Part shown: piece by piece, positions 1-9,223 of the stretch
How the letters are laid out: the number at the start of each line of letters is the position of its first letter
Position numbering within the stretch: position 1 is the first letter of the stretch
NCBI RefSeq assembly: GCF_016919005.1
Contig: NZ_JAFFQE010000008.1
Coordinates: forward strand, 124,001-188,000
Length of the DNA stretch: 64,000 nucleotides
Direction: 5' to 3'
Origin: Desulfopila inferna
GTDB taxonomy: Bacteria; Desulfobacterota; Desulfobulbia; Desulfobulbales; Desulfocapsaceae
Translations under genes and position numbers: made by a program
Notes under the pieces: model-generated
The model's database searches: none
Told to the model about the DNA's origin: nothing
The model's input: the letters and a program-made list of their open reading frames with translations, nothing else

Positions 1-659
1 CCATCTGCTGCAGCCCGGAGTGATATATAGTCAAAACCGCCCGAACCGATGGCCCAGAACAGCAGGGAGATACCGAGGATAAAACCAAGATCGCCTATTC
101 TATTGACGATAAAGGCCTTGTTTCCGGCGAGAACATTATCTTTCTCCTTGCTGTAGAAGCTGATAAGGAGATAGGAACAGAGACCGACGCCCTCCCAGCC
201 GACAAACATGACCACGGGGCCGTCTCCCAATACCAGAATAAGCATTGATCCGAGAAACAGATTGAGATAGGCGAAGAATTTGCCAAAATTCTCGTCTCCA
301 GCCATATAGCCGATCGAATAGAAATGGATAAGCGTGCCGATAAAGGTGACGAACAGCAGGAAAAGCACGCTGAGCGGGTCGGCAAGAAAGCCCATGGCCA
401 CATCAAGCTCTCCCACCTGAAACCAGGTGAAGACTTTCTGGGTCAGGAATCGCGCCTCCTCCGGCATAGCCTTGACCTGAAAGAATGCTCTGAAGGCAAG
501 TATGGTAGCGAGCACCGGGCCGATAACGGCGAGGATGGCATAGAGTTTTTCCGAAATCGGCTTGCCGGTGCAGGTGAACATGTGCATCAGCCCGATTACC
601 ACCGCACCGATCAGCGGCATCAATGGGATCAGTCCAAGATATGTGACGGTATGTTCCAT
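1..659 (-). CDS. nuoL: NADH-quinone oxidoreductase subunit L, 5' part only
   Basis: This is the first 219 codons of NuoL, a proton-pumping antiporter-like subunit of complex I in the inner membrane. The gene runs off the left edge. The frame opens at ATG 659 (MEHTVTYLGLIPLMPLIG) just after the nuoK stop. It is open to the edge and shows the family's helices, including the VGWEGVGLCSYLLISFY block and the following GNKAFIVNRIGD, which carries conserved charged residues of the proton channel. It is the last visible gene of the nuo operon; nuoM and nuoN would be expected to the left, outside the window. The identification is firm; length and integrity of the missing part cannot be judged. Confidence 0.95.
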   Translation of the reverse strand, partial: MEHTVTYLGLIPLMPLIGAVVIGLMHMFTCTGKPISEKLYAILAVIGPVLATILAFRAFFQVKAMPEEARFLTQKVFTWFQVGELDVAMGFLADPLSVLFLLFVTFIGTLIHFYSIGYMAGDENFGKFFAYLNLFLGSMLILVLGDGPVVMFVGWEGVGLCSYLLISFYSKEKDNVLAGNKAFIVNRIGDLGFILGISLLFWAIGSGGFDYISLRAAAD

Positions 660-663
660 CTGA

Positions 664-960
664 TCACCCCTTCAAGAGACTGAATACGTTAGTATCCAGC
701 TTTCGTTTATGCTTGTTTACCAGAATGACCACAGCCAGAGCCAGGGCGGCCTCTGCTGCGGCAACGGCCATGACCATCATTGCCAGCACATGCCCGTCCA
801 TACTTTCATGCAACCGCGCAAAAGCGATGAAGGCCAGGTTGGCGGCATTGAGCATCAGCTCGATTGACATGAACACCGTGAACACATTTCGTCGCGATAC
901 CACTCCAAGTACGCCTATACAGAAGAGGATAACACTCAGGGTTAGGTAGTCCGCTATCAT
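664..960 (-). CDS. nuoK: NADH-quinone oxidoreductase subunit K
   Basis: NuoK, 98 residues, the usual length of about 100, is a three-helix membrane subunit of complex I related to MrpC. Visible features are an N-terminal hydrophobic helix, the [16 protein letters not shown] helix with the conserved glutamate of the proton path, and the third helix with [12 protein letters not shown] carrying the second glutamate. It overlaps the end of nuoJ by 4 bases, which suggests coupled translation, and is followed 5 bases later by nuoL. It acts in proton translocation within the membrane arm. Confidence 0.97.
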   Translation of the reverse strand: MIADYLTLSVILFCIGVLGVVSRRNVFTVFMSIELMLNAANLAFIAFARLHESMDGHVLAMMVMAVAAAEAALALAVVILVNKHKRKLDTNVFSLLKG

Positions 961-1463
961 AGCTTGGCCCTCCTCTGGCTTGCCAGCACCACGGATCCAA
1001 CCAGAGAAACCAGCAAAAGGATTGATATAATTTCAAAGGGTAGCAGCCACTCCCGAAAGAGCACGAGACCAACCTCCTTGACTTCCCCAAAACCTTCTCC
1101 GACGATGGTGGCCTCGACGCCGGGCAGGCTCTTGACGGCCTTCATCAGCAACAGAGCCACCGGGGTAAGCACCACGGTACCTCCCAGGTAGTAAGCCCAG
1201 CGCCACCGCTCCTCGGGCAGATCCTCCTTGCGGATGTTGAGAAACATGATAATGAAAAGGATCAGGGACATAATCGCCCCGGCATAGACAATAAGCTGCA
1301 GGGCAAATATCAGCTTGGCCGAGAGCAGCGAATACAGTCCTGCCAGGGAAATCAGGGTCATTACCAGAGAAACGGCACCGTTCATCGGATGGCGGAACAG
1401 TACCAGTCCCAACGCCCCAACTACGGCAAGTAACGCGAATACGGTAAACAGGAATTCGGACAT
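957..1463 (-). CDS. nuoJ: NADH-quinone oxidoreductase subunit J
   Basis: NuoJ, 168 residues, is a membrane-arm subunit of complex I. I place the start at ATG 1463 ([14 protein letters not shown]), preceded by a G-rich ribosome site, rather than at an in-frame ATG 36 bases upstream that would overlap the end of nuoI. Five hydrophobic segments are seen, including the family block [20 protein letters not shown]. The C-terminal end overlaps nuoK by 4 bases. It serves as structural and proton-channel part of the membrane domain. No anomalies were seen. Confidence 0.95.
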   Translation of the reverse strand: MSEFLFTVFALLAVVGALGLVLFRHPMNGAVSLVMTLISLAGLYSLLSAKLIFALQLIVYAGAIMSLILFIIMFLNIRKEDLPEERWRWAYYLGGTVVLTPVALLLMKAVKSLPGVEATIVGEGFGEVKEVGLVLFREWLLPFEIISILLLVSLVGSVVLASQRRAKL

Positions 1464-1467
1464 AATA

Positions 1468-1992
1468 TCAAACGCCCCCTTTCTTATATTCTTCTTCATC
1501 GAATGCGCCGGGGGTAGCCACCAACTCGGCGAGACTTTTCATCATTACCTGGGGATTGTCGTCGACAACTGAGAATATCCCGGTATCCATGCGAATTGCA
1601 TCTTTCGGGCAGGCCTCCACGCAATAGCCGCAGTAGATGCATTCGAGCAGGTCGATATCAAAGCGAACCGGCATCTTTTCTTCCTTGCCGTCCAGCCGTT
1701 CACCCGCCTCGATCATGATGCACCTTGACGGACAGTTTGTCTGGCACATGAAGCAGGCCACGCATTTAATCGAGCCGTCTTCATGGGTGGTCAGTCTGTG
1801 ATGCCCCCGCCAGCGGGGGGTAATCTCCGGCTGCTGTTCAGGATAATGTCTCACATACAGCTTGGAGTTGTCGAGCAGGTTCCTGAGAAAATGCCCTAAA
1901 GTGACACGCATTCCCTTAAAGACCTCCACCAGATACAGTCTCTCAGGCAGGCTCGAGCCCTCGCGTTTTATGACTTTTACTTTGGCACCCAT
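1468..1992 (-). CDS. nuoI: NADH-quinone oxidoreductase subunit I (2x[4Fe-4S])
   Basis: NuoI, 174 residues, is the ferredoxin-like subunit that carries clusters N6a and N6b between the peripheral arm and the quinone site. Two full CxxCxxCxxxCP sets are present: Cys77/80/83/87 and Cys118/121/124/128. The N-terminal 60 residues include the amphipathic helix region that anchors it to NuoH. It lies between nuoH (11 bases away) and nuoJ (4-base gap), so it is part of the same transcript. It is a complete and ordinary member of the family. Confidence 0.97.
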   Translation of the reverse strand: MGAKVKVIKREGSSLPERLYLVEVFKGMRVTLGHFLRNLLDNSKLYVRHYPEQQPEITPRWRGHHRLTTHEDGSIKCVACFMCQTNCPSRCIMIEAGERLDGKEEKMPVRFDIDLLECIYCGYCVEACPKDAIRMDTGIFSVVDDNPQVMMKSLAELVATPGAFDEEEYKKGGV

Positions 1993-2003
1993 TTCCTTCT
2001 CCC

Positions 2004-3290
2004 TTAACTTAACGCTACCACAACCGCACTGGTTATGAAGATATTGAGCAGCGACAGCGGCAGAAGTGTCTGCCAGCCGAGTCTCTGCAGCTGATCATAA
2101 CGGAATCGCGGTAATGTCCAGCGAACCCAGACATAGACAAAGCACATCAGCGTCGTCTTCAGGAGAAAGGTGCATATCTGCAGCTGAGCTGCAAAGATAG
2201 AGGCAGCCACTCCCCCGGAGCTGCTCAGAAGTATCACGACAAGCAGCAGTTCAAGAATGACCACCAGTCCCCACAACACCCTGATATAGGCTTTCGCCTC
2301 ACGTTTTCTGGGATCATTCAGTCGATAATAGTGGCTGACATTGCTTCTTCGAATCCAGCCGGCAAAATAATACATCAGCACCGGCAGCAGAATCATAAGA
2401 ATTACAGCCAGAGGCTTGGCATAGGCAATTAAAGTTTCAGTAGCCAGCCAGGGTATTTGATAGCTGCCGAAGTACAGGGTGACGATAATGGCACTGGAGG
2501 CGAACATGGCCACATATTCTCCCATAAAAAAGATGGCGAACTTCATGGCGCTGTACTCCACGTGAAATCCGGCAACCAGCTCACTCTCACCCTCGGCCAG
2601 ATCAAAAGGCGTCCGGTTGGCCTCGGCAAAAGCCGCCACCACAAAGATAATAATTCCCAATGGCTGAAGAAATATTCCCCACATCGGTATAAATCCGAAG
2701 AGCAGCTGTCCCTGGAACTGCGCCATCTCACTGAGATTGACAGTACCGTAGACAACCAGCAGAGAGACCAGGGCCAGACCCATGGGAATCTCATAGCTGA
2801 TGACCTGAGCCGCAGAGCGCAAGCCACCTAGCATCCCGTATTTATTGGTTGACGACCAACCGGCGAGGATAATGCCGTACACAGCAAAGCTGACCAGGGC
2901 CAGAAACCAGAGGATACCGAGATCTGTAGGAATCGCCTGCATTATGTAGTGCTTGCCGCCAAGCACCATGGTATCGGCGAAGGGTATAACGGCAAAGGAC
3001 ACCACCGCGGTAAAGAAGACGATTACCGGGGCGAAAATAAAATAGATCTTATGTTTGATATGCCCCGGGACCACATCTTCTTTGAAAATAAGCTTGGCCG
3101 CATCTGCCAGATTCTGTACAAGCCCGGCAGCTCGAAATCCAAAGATGTTTGCTCTGTTAGGGCCTGCTCTGTCCTGAAAAAAAGCGGCACCGCGTCTCTC
3201 CATCCAGACGAGTACCGCAATGAAGCAGAGCGGCACAAAGGCCCCGAATGAAACCCGGAATATAATCATAAGAATATCAAGCATTGACAT
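2004..3290 (-). CDS. nuoH: NADH-quinone oxidoreductase subunit H, extended
   Basis: NuoH forms the quinone-binding chamber at the joint of the two arms of complex I. Visible family signatures are ERRGAAFFQDRAGPNRA near the N-terminus, AEANRTPFDLAEGESELVAG with the conserved acidic loop, and WVRWTLPRFRYDQLQRLGW near the C-terminus. At 428 residues it is clearly longer than the usual 320-370. The extra sequence lies between the acidic loop/GEY region and the TLPRFRYDQ block, around residues 300-370, and adds a hydrophilic stretch (AGWIRRSNVSHYYRLNDPRKREAK, split across this loop) plus one more hydrophobic helix. The gene sits between nuoG and nuoI. The function is certain; the meaning of the insertion is unknown. 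Confidence 0.95.
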   Translation of the reverse strand: MSMLDILMIIFRVSFGAFVPLCFIAVLVWMERRGAAFFQDRAGPNRANIFGFRAAGLVQNLADAAKLIFKEDVVPGHIKHKIYFIFAPVIVFFTAVVSFAVIPFADTMVLGGKHYIMQAIPTDLGILWFLALVSFAVYGIILAGWSSTNKYGMLGGLRSAAQVISYEIPMGLALVSLLVVYGTVNLSEMAQFQGQLLFGFIPMWGIFLQPLGIIIFVVAAFAEANRTPFDLAEGESELVAGFHVEYSAMKFAIFFMGEYVAMFASSAIIVTLYFGSYQIPWLATETLIAYAKPLAVILMILLPVLMYYFAGWIRRSNVSHYYRLNDPRKREAKAYIRVLWGLVVILELLLVVILLSSSGGVAASIFAAQLQICTFLLKTTLMCFVYVWVRWTLPRFRYDQLQRLGWQTLLPLSLLNIFITSAVVVALS

Positions 3291-3303
3291 GTGCAGCCTC
3301 GCT

Positions 3304-4836
3304 TTAGGTTAATGGCAATCCCTCGGCAGGGATCCTCTGAAAATCAACACCGGCCAGTGGACCAGAACCTTTTTTTATCTCATTAAAGATTTCTTCACGG
3401 CTTCCCAATGGCCCGCCCAGTTGATGGATAACCTCATCGGCCTCAGGCGGCAGTGCGGTCTTGTGGATGACCTGGGTGAAAGACTGCAGGATATTGTCGC
3501 AGTTGACCACCGAACCTGCATATTCGCTATAGGAAGCTATGGGAAGAGCTATCTCCGCCTGTTCGGTCATTTTCGAGAGATGGGAACTCAAGGCGATTAG
3601 CGAAGCGCTTCTGAGAGATTTCTCGAGGGCCTTGCCGTCGGCGCCGTAGAGATCATTATCAACGCTGATCAGCAGATCAGCCTGTTCGAGCGCTTTGATA
3701 AAGACAGCTTCAGTGTCATCGATTCCCAGCATCTTCAAGCCTGCCCGGTTGGCGGATTTGTCATCCTGGATGAGAAAGTCGTCACCGTCCCCGGCAAGGA
3801 ACATGCCGTCGCTGTAGCCGGAGATTTGCGCGCCGATTTTTTTGGCAAAAGACCGGCCGGCCGCCATCTGTTCGAGGGAAAGATTCGGAGAGAGCAGGAT
3901 AACCACTTTCGCTGCCTGCTCGACAATCTTCGCAGCCAGTTCCATGGCCTTGTCGAGATCGATGGATTTTCCTTTCTTGAGGGCTTCCAGCAGCCGCTGC
4001 TCATTTTCTTTTTTATAGCTTAAGCGACCTTCATCACAGATAAAATAACCGTTGACCTGTTCATTATGCCGCGGCCTGAATCGATAGATGATGTCCTCTC
4101 TATATTTCTCCTGGTTGTGATCGATATAGATATTGCAGCCCTTGCTGCAGCCATGACAGATTCCCTCTCCCTTCTCCAGGAACCAGACCCGCTGCTTGAA
4201 GCGAAAATCAGCGCTGGTCATGGCTCCCACCGGACAGAGATCGACGACGTTGAGTGCATATCTGTTATTCAGCGGCCTGCCGGGAAAGATGGCGACCCGT
4301 GCATAATCGGTGCGGTTGACGATACCGAGTTCACCGGTTTTGGTGATCTGCCGGCAGAATCTGACGCAGCGGGCGCAGAGGATACACCGTTCCTGGTCGT
4401 GGACCACGCCGCTGCCGAAATCCAGCCTCTTGGCCTTGGGCACCTTGTCCACCATCAGTCGGCTTCCCTGGCAGTCGTACTTCATGTAATAATCCTGCAG
4501 AGAGCACTCACCGGCCTGATCACACACCGGACAGTCTATGGGATGGTTGATCAGCTCGAACTCCATGATGTCCTTCTGGATTTTTTTGATCTTGTCGGTG
4601 TCGAGCTGAACCCTCATTCCTTCCACCGCCGGAGTCTTGCAGGCCGGAACAAGAGGCGGCCTGCCGTCCTCAATACCAACCAGACAAAGACGGCAGTTAC
4701 CGTCGGCCCCAAGCGCGGGATGATAGCACAAATGCGGAATTTCTATTCCTACGGCACCGACGGCATCGATCAGGTTTTTGCCTGATTCAACCTCAACCTC
4801 TTCGCCGTTAACAAACAGTTTTATCTTTTCAGCCAT
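3304..4836 (-). CDS. nuoG: NADH-quinone oxidoreductase subunit G, short form with N7 ligands
   Basis: NuoG carries several iron-sulfur clusters of the NADH-dehydrogenase arm. I start at ATG 4836 (MAEKIKLFVNG), giving 510 residues; an upstream ATG at 4908 would overlap nuoF. Ligands visible: [2Fe-2S] Cys37/48/51/66; His98-Cys102/105/111 for N5; Cys151/154/157 with Cys201 for N4 and Cys161 nearby; Cys227/230/234 with Cys267, the set for the optional cluster N7. The molybdopterin-oxidoreductase-like part is short: family members often reach 680-900 residues, so much of the C-terminal domain is absent. The stop lies 13 bases before nuoH, and reading is continuous, so this looks like a true short variant and not a frameshift. 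Confidence 0.93.
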   Translation of the reverse strand: MAEKIKLFVNGEEVEVESGKNLIDAVGAVGIEIPHLCYHPALGADGNCRLCLVGIEDGRPPLVPACKTPAVEGMRVQLDTDKIKKIQKDIMEFELINHPIDCPVCDQAGECSLQDYYMKYDCQGSRLMVDKVPKAKRLDFGSGVVHDQERCILCARCVRFCRQITKTGELGIVNRTDYARVAIFPGRPLNNRYALNVVDLCPVGAMTSADFRFKQRVWFLEKGEGICHGCSKGCNIYIDHNQEKYREDIIYRFRPRHNEQVNGYFICDEGRLSYKKENEQRLLEALKKGKSIDLDKAMELAAKIVEQAAKVVILLSPNLSLEQMAAGRSFAKKIGAQISGYSDGMFLAGDGDDFLIQDDKSANRAGLKMLGIDDTEAVFIKALEQADLLISVDNDLYGADGKALEKSLRSASLIALSSHLSKMTEQAEIALPIASYSEYAGSVVNCDNILQSFTQVIHKTALPPEADEVIHQLGGPLGSREEIFNEIKKGSGPLAGVDFQRIPAEGLPLT

Positions 4837-4846
4837 GAGCTTTGCC

Positions 4847-6127
4847 CTATTTCTGAATTTCAGCGGCCTGCATCGAGGCACCCTTCTCGACATATGCCTC
4901 GAACTCATGCCGGAACTTTTTCAAATAACTGCGCACCGGCATGGTACAGGCGGCCGAAAGTACGCAGACCGTTTTCATTTCGATATTGTCGCACAACTCC
5001 AGAAGGAGTTCGATATCGTCAGTACTGCCGTGACCATCCAGGATTTTCTTAACGATTTTCAACATCCAGCCAAGGCCCTCACGGCAGGGAGTGCACTGAG
5101 CGCAGGATTCATGGTGATAAAAATCAATGAGGTTTTTCACCAGGGCAACGATATCCACCGTCTCATCCAGCACCACGATGCCGCCGGAGCCGAACATGGT
5201 GCCATGTTCGGCCATCGACTCATAATCAAGCGTAACGGTCTTGGCCTCTTCTGCGGTAAGCACCGGAGTTGAACTGCCACCGGGTATAACTCCCTTGATC
5301 TTCCTGCCTTTCCAGACGCCGCCTGCCATCTTTTCAATCACCTCCAACAGAGGCAGGCCCAACGGCAACTCATACATTCCCGGTTTCTCGACGTGACCGG
5401 ATATGCCGAAGAGATGGGTCCCGGAACTTTTCTCAGTGCCGTACTCCTTGTAGGCGTCCGCGCCTTTTTCGAGAATAAAGGGCAAAGAGGCTATACTCTG
5501 CACATTATTGATAATGGTGGGGCTGTCATAAAGACCGACCACCGCGGGAAAGGGAGGTTTGCTGCGCGGCTGCCCTTTCTTGCCCTCGATGGACTCAAGC
5601 AGAGCCGTCTCCTCGCCGCAGATATAGGCGCCGGCGCCTCTATGCACGGTAACATCGAGTTTAAAATCATGTCCGTCGACGGAATCCCCGAGATAGCCGG
5701 CGGCATAGGCTTCATCGAGTGCCTGTTGCAGGATCTTGACCTGAGAGGTATACTCGCCGCGGATATAGATATAGGCGTCATGACAACCGATGGCATAACA
5801 ACAGATTATGATGCCTTCGATCAGCATATGCGGATCACGTACCAGAATATAACGGTCCTTGAAGGTTGCCGGTTCCGACTCATCGGAGTTGACGGTAAGG
5901 TAGACAGGCTTGCCGGTATCCTTGGGCAAGAACGACCACTTCACTCCGGCGGGAAAACCGGCGCCGCCACGGCCGCGCAGCCCGCTTCTTTTTACCTCTT
6001 CGGTAACCTCATCGGGGGCCATGGCGAAGAGCTTATCCAGTGTGGCATAGGCTCCGTGCTCTTTAGCCACCTCAAGGGTATGGGCGCCTTCTATGTCGAA
6101 TTTGGCACTGAGTATCTTCACTTCCAT
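4847..6127 (-). CDS. nuoF: NADH-quinone oxidoreductase subunit F (FMN, NADH site)
   Basis: NuoF, 426 residues, oxidises NADH through FMN and passes electrons to cluster N3. Seen in order: the NADH/FMN-binding RGRGGAGFP at residues 51-59, the GAGAYICGEETAL loop at 164-176, the SLBB-type middle region, and the [4Fe-4S] ligands Cys342/345/348 (SCAQCTPCREG) with Cys388. Length matches the family (420-445). It follows nuoE by 12 bases and precedes nuoG by 10, consistent with one transcript and one NADH-input module E-F-G. Confidence 0.97.
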   Translation of the reverse strand: MEVKILSAKFDIEGAHTLEVAKEHGAYATLDKLFAMAPDEVTEEVKRSGLRGRGGAGFPAGVKWSFLPKDTGKPVYLTVNSDESEPATFKDRYILVRDPHMLIEGIIICCYAIGCHDAYIYIRGEYTSQVKILQQALDEAYAAGYLGDSVDGHDFKLDVTVHRGAGAYICGEETALLESIEGKKGQPRSKPPFPAVVGLYDSPTIINNVQSIASLPFILEKGADAYKEYGTEKSSGTHLFGISGHVEKPGMYELPLGLPLLEVIEKMAGGVWKGRKIKGVIPGGSSTPVLTAEEAKTVTLDYESMAEHGTMFGSGGIVVLDETVDIVALVKNLIDFYHHESCAQCTPCREGLGWMLKIVKKILDGHGSTDDIELLLELCDNIEMKTVCVLSAACTMPVRSYLKKFRHEFEAYVEKGASMQAAEIQK

Positions 6128-6139
6128 TACACGCCCTCC

Positions 6140-6646
6140 TTATTCTAAGCCGGCCAGCAGTGATTTCATCTTCTCCACGCTCATCTCCTCGTGGAAGTCT
6201 CCGTTGACCTTGATCACCGGGGCGGTACCGCAATGGCCCAGACACTCAACCTCTTCCAGGCTGAATTTGCCGTCTTCGCTGATTTCCCCGGGCTTGATGC
6301 CGATTTCATTCCTGATAAAGTCGACAATCTCCTGCTTCTCGCGGAGCCAGCACGACAACGTCCGGCAGACGCTGATGTGATATTTGCCCATGGGCTGCAG
6401 ATGGAACATGGTGTAAAAGGTGGCGGCTTCAAACACCTTGGCTGCATAAGTGCCGATCCTATCGGCGATATAGCCGATGGACTCGGCGGAGATCCAACCC
6501 TGCTGTTCCTGGGTCAGCCACAGTGCCGGCAGGATCATCGACTCCCTGGTGGGATACCGCTTTACCAGTCGCTCAAACTCGGCGTCCCGCTCAGGATCGA
6601 ATGCGAAAGGCTCTCCTGTTTCAATAAGCTGTGAACGATCACTCAT
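6140..6646 (-). CDS. nuoE: NADH-quinone oxidoreductase subunit E ([2Fe-2S])
   Basis: NuoE, 168 residues, is the thioredoxin-fold [2Fe-2S] subunit (cluster N1a) of the NADH-input module. The ligands are visible as Cys94/Cys99 (CRTLSC) and Cys135/Cys139 (CLGHC). The N-terminal part has the family's helical region (ILPALWLTQEQQGWIS). It overlaps the nuoCD stop by 4 bases and is followed by nuoF. Standard length; nothing unusual. Confidence 0.97.
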   Translation of the reverse strand: MSDRSQLIETGEPFAFDPERDAEFERLVKRYPTRESMILPALWLTQEQQGWISAESIGYIADRIGTYAAKVFEAATFYTMFHLQPMGKYHISVCRTLSCWLREKQEIVDFIRNEIGIKPGEISEDGKFSLEEVECLGHCGTAPVIKVNGDFHEEMSVEKMKSLLAGLE

Positions 6647-8358
6647 CTATCCAACTCCCCACCGATTATATTGATGCTTCCAAGATTGATAATTGCATCG
6701 GCAATCATTTGTCCTTCCACCATTTCATGGAAACCACCCATTATGTAGAAACAAGGGGGGCGGACCTTGCATTTGTAAGGCTGTCCGGTACCGTCGGAGA
6801 CAAAATGAAAACCGAGTTCTCCATTGGCCGCCTCGCCGCTGTCATACCATTCCCCCTTTGGAACCCGGACTCCTTCGAATACCAGCTTGAAGTGGCTGAT
6901 CAGAGCCTCGATATTGGTATACACTTCATCTTTGGGCGGAAGAATCACTTTATAATCTGTGATATTGACCGGTCCTCCGGGAATCATCTTCATGGCCTGA
7001 CGGATAATCTTGATGGACTCGAAAATCTCTTCGAAGCGCACCATGATTCTGTCGTATACGTCACCTTTTGTGCCCACCGGTACATTGAAGTCGAAGGACT
7101 CATAATTGTAATAAGGGGAATCTTTGCGCAGATCGAAAGGAACTCCGCTGGCCCTGAGACAGGGGCCGGTAAAACCGAGAGCAAGAGCGCGGTCCGCCGG
7201 CAGGGGACAGCAGTTCTGGCTGCGCTCATGGACTATACGGTTCTTCAAAACCAGTGCGAGGCTGTCGCCAACCCCTTTCTCGATGTCTTTGAGGTGGTGC
7301 TCCATATCCGCTTCCCAGCCCTCGTAAAAATCACGATACATACCACCGACCCTGGTAAAGGTACTGGTCAATCTGGCTCCGGTCAGTCTGGAGATCAGGT
7401 CATAGGAGGCTTCCTTCTCGTTATAGAGATACCAATAGTTGGTCAACCCGCCCATATCGAGGAGATTGGCGGCCAGACAGACCAGATGATCCTGAATGCG
7501 GAAAAATTCAGAAAGCACTACCCGCATGAATTGGGCACGCTCGGTGATTGTTACTCCCAGCCATGATTCAATGGCCTTGACATAGATAATATTGTTGAGC
7601 AGGGCCGAGCAGTAATTGAGCCTATCCGTCAGCGGAATGACCTGATTATAGTTCCTCTCTTCCGACGTTTTCTCGAAACCCCGGTGGAGGTAGCCTATTT
7701 CATTGACGTTGGCCAGAATAGTCTCACCGTCCAGAGCGGTCAGGATACGGATGGCGCCATGAGTTGCCGGATGCGAGGGACCGAGATTGAGAAACATCAC
7801 CTCGGTATTGATGTCATTCATCACGCTTTCCGTCATCCCATTTTTCTCCAGACGCGCCCTGATCGGACCTTCCATGCTGTCTGACTCCAGGCAAACCTGA
7901 CGGTTGGTGATATCATAATCCTTGCGCAGGGGATGGCCTTGAAACTGCCAATGGTTCAGGATTCTCCTCAGGTCGGGATGCCCGGAAAAATTGATGCCAT
8001 ACTGGTCGTAGGCTTCTCTCTCACCCCAGTTGGCGGACGCCCAGAGATCGGTAACGGTCTGAACCCCGACGGCCGGATCGGCCACGTAGGATTTAACCTG
8101 CACCACTCTGTTTTCCTCCCAGTTGCGCAATGTATACACTACGGCAAACCGCTCCCGCTGATGGCCGGGGTAGCGGAGATAATCCACCGCCGTGACATCG
8201 AGAAGGAGAGCGTAGTTCATAGCCGCATCATTTTTCAGGGTTGCCAGAGTTTCATGCAGCCTTTCCGGAGGAACCTCGATAACCACTGAATCAAGCACCT
8301 CGGCCAAATCCGCATACGGAAAAGCGGTCTTCAGTTTTTCTATCGCCGTCGCATCCAT
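6643..8358 (-). CDS. nuoCD: NADH-quinone oxidoreductase, fused subunits C and D
   Basis: A single 571-residue protein joins NuoC (about residues 1-165, with the EREAYDQYGINFSGHPDLRRIL signature spread around residues 115-140) to NuoD (from about 185, beginning with LGPSHPATHG). NuoD supplies the quinone-site histidine in this SHPATHG motif and ends in the conserved segment with GSINIIGGELDR. C-D fusions are known in several bacterial lineages, including gammaproteobacteria and some deltaproteobacteria. It lies 2 bases after the nuoB stop and overlaps nuoE by 4. The peripheral-arm quinone module B-CD-H-I is therefore complete here. Confidence 0.97.
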   Translation of the reverse strand: MDATAIEKLKTAFPYADLAEVLDSVVIEVPPERLHETLATLKNDAAMNYALLLDVTAVDYLRYPGHQRERFAVVYTLRNWEENRVVQVKSYVADPAVGVQTVTDLWASANWGEREAYDQYGINFSGHPDLRRILNHWQFQGHPLRKDYDITNRQVCLESDSMEGPIRARLEKNGMTESVMNDINTEVMFLNLGPSHPATHGAIRILTALDGETILANVNEIGYLHRGFEKTSEERNYNQVIPLTDRLNYCSALLNNIIYVKAIESWLGVTITERAQFMRVVLSEFFRIQDHLVCLAANLLDMGGLTNYWYLYNEKEASYDLISRLTGARLTSTFTRVGGMYRDFYEGWEADMEHHLKDIEKGVGDSLALVLKNRIVHERSQNCCPLPADRALALGFTGPCLRASGVPFDLRKDSPYYNYESFDFNVPVGTKGDVYDRIMVRFEEIFESIKIIRQAMKMIPGGPVNITDYKVILPPKDEVYTNIEALISHFKLVFEGVRVPKGEWYDSGEAANGELGFHFVSDGTGQPYKCKVRPPCFYIMGGFHEMVEGQMIADAIINLGSINIIGGELDR

Positions 8359-8360
8359 AA

Positions 8361-8873
8361 TCAGTCTAAAATCCCTTTAAAGTCTTTATGACGGTCATTG
8401 AGAATACTTTCGCCTTTTATCTGCTCCTGGATTTTCATCAAGGCATCCAGGACCGCTTCCGGCCGGGGAGGACAACCAGAAATAAAGATATCCACCGGAA
8501 TAATTTTATCTATTCCCTGGACGGTGCAATAGTTGTCATAGATGCCTCCGGAACTGGCACAGGCCCCCATGGCAACAACCCATTTCGGCTCAGACATCTG
8601 ATCATAAATCCTCTTGAGAACAGGAGCCTGTTTATAGGTCACGGTTCCACAGACCATCAGCAGATCCGCCTGCCTCGGTGAAAAGCGGATAACTTCGGCC
8701 CCCCATCTGGAGATATCAAACTGCGAAGCCGCCGCACTCATGAATTCGATAGCGCAGCAGGCCGTGCCGAATACATACGGCCACAGCGAATTTTGACGAC
8801 CCCAGTTTATTATATCGTCCAATCTGGTAGTGAGAACATTGTCTCCCAGTTTTGCTTCCAATCCTAACGCCAA
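8361..8873 (-). CDS. nuoB: NADH-quinone oxidoreductase subunit B (cluster N2)
   Basis: NuoB, 170 residues, holds the terminal [4Fe-4S] cluster N2 that reduces quinone. The tandem cysteines Cys39/Cys40 in [11 protein letters not shown], Cys105 in [10 protein letters not shown] and Cys134 in SGCPPRP are the four expected ligands. It overlaps the 3' end of nuoA by 10 bases and is followed by nuoCD. Family-typical length and motifs, with no oddities. Confidence 0.97.
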   Translation of the reverse strand: MALGLEAKLGDNVLTTRLDDIINWGRQNSLWPYVFGTACCAIEFMSAAASQFDISRWGAEVIRFSPRQADLLMVCGTVTYKQAPVLKRIYDQMSEPKWVVAMGACASSGGIYDNYCTVQGIDKIIPVDIFISGCPPRPEAVLDALMKIQEQIKGESILNDRHKDFKGILD

Positions 8874-9223
8874 TTGAGCACCCCTTTCTTTAAGATATAA
8901 ATGAGTCCGGTGAGAAGCAGCAGCATGAACACCACCATTTCACTAAACCCAAACCAGCCGAGTTCGCGCAAACCGACTGCCCATGGGTACATAAACACCG
9001 CCTCGATATCAAATATGATGAATAGAATTGCAACCAGGTAGAATTTGACACTGAATTTCTGGTCGGCCGGACCGATGATATTTTTGATTCCACTCTCATA
9101 GGCCTCATTTTTTGCCTTTCCCGTGGCCCTCGGACCAAGAAAGCCGGTAAGAACCATAATGAGAGGAACGAGAAGTGCGATGCCAATCAGAGCAATCGCG
9201 GAGTAAACCAGTTCGTTTGACAT
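8864..9223 (-). CDS. nuoA: NADH-quinone oxidoreductase subunit A
   Basis: NuoA, 119 residues, is the three-helix membrane subunit at the head of the operon. Typical signs are the first helix, the loop with [11 protein letters not shown] (the family's YECG/YESG motif) and the second helix preceded by [21 protein letters not shown], whose acidic residues lie near the quinone channel. It is the first gene of the nuo transcript; upstream DNA holds an inverted repeat at 9297-9314. The overlap with nuoB suggests coupled translation. Confidence 0.96.
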   Translation of the reverse strand: MSNELVYSAIALIGIALLVPLIMVLTGFLGPRATGKAKNEAYESGIKNIIGPADQKFSVKFYLVAILFIIFDIEAVFMYPWAVGLRELGWFGFSEMVVFMLLLLTGLIYILKKGVLNWR

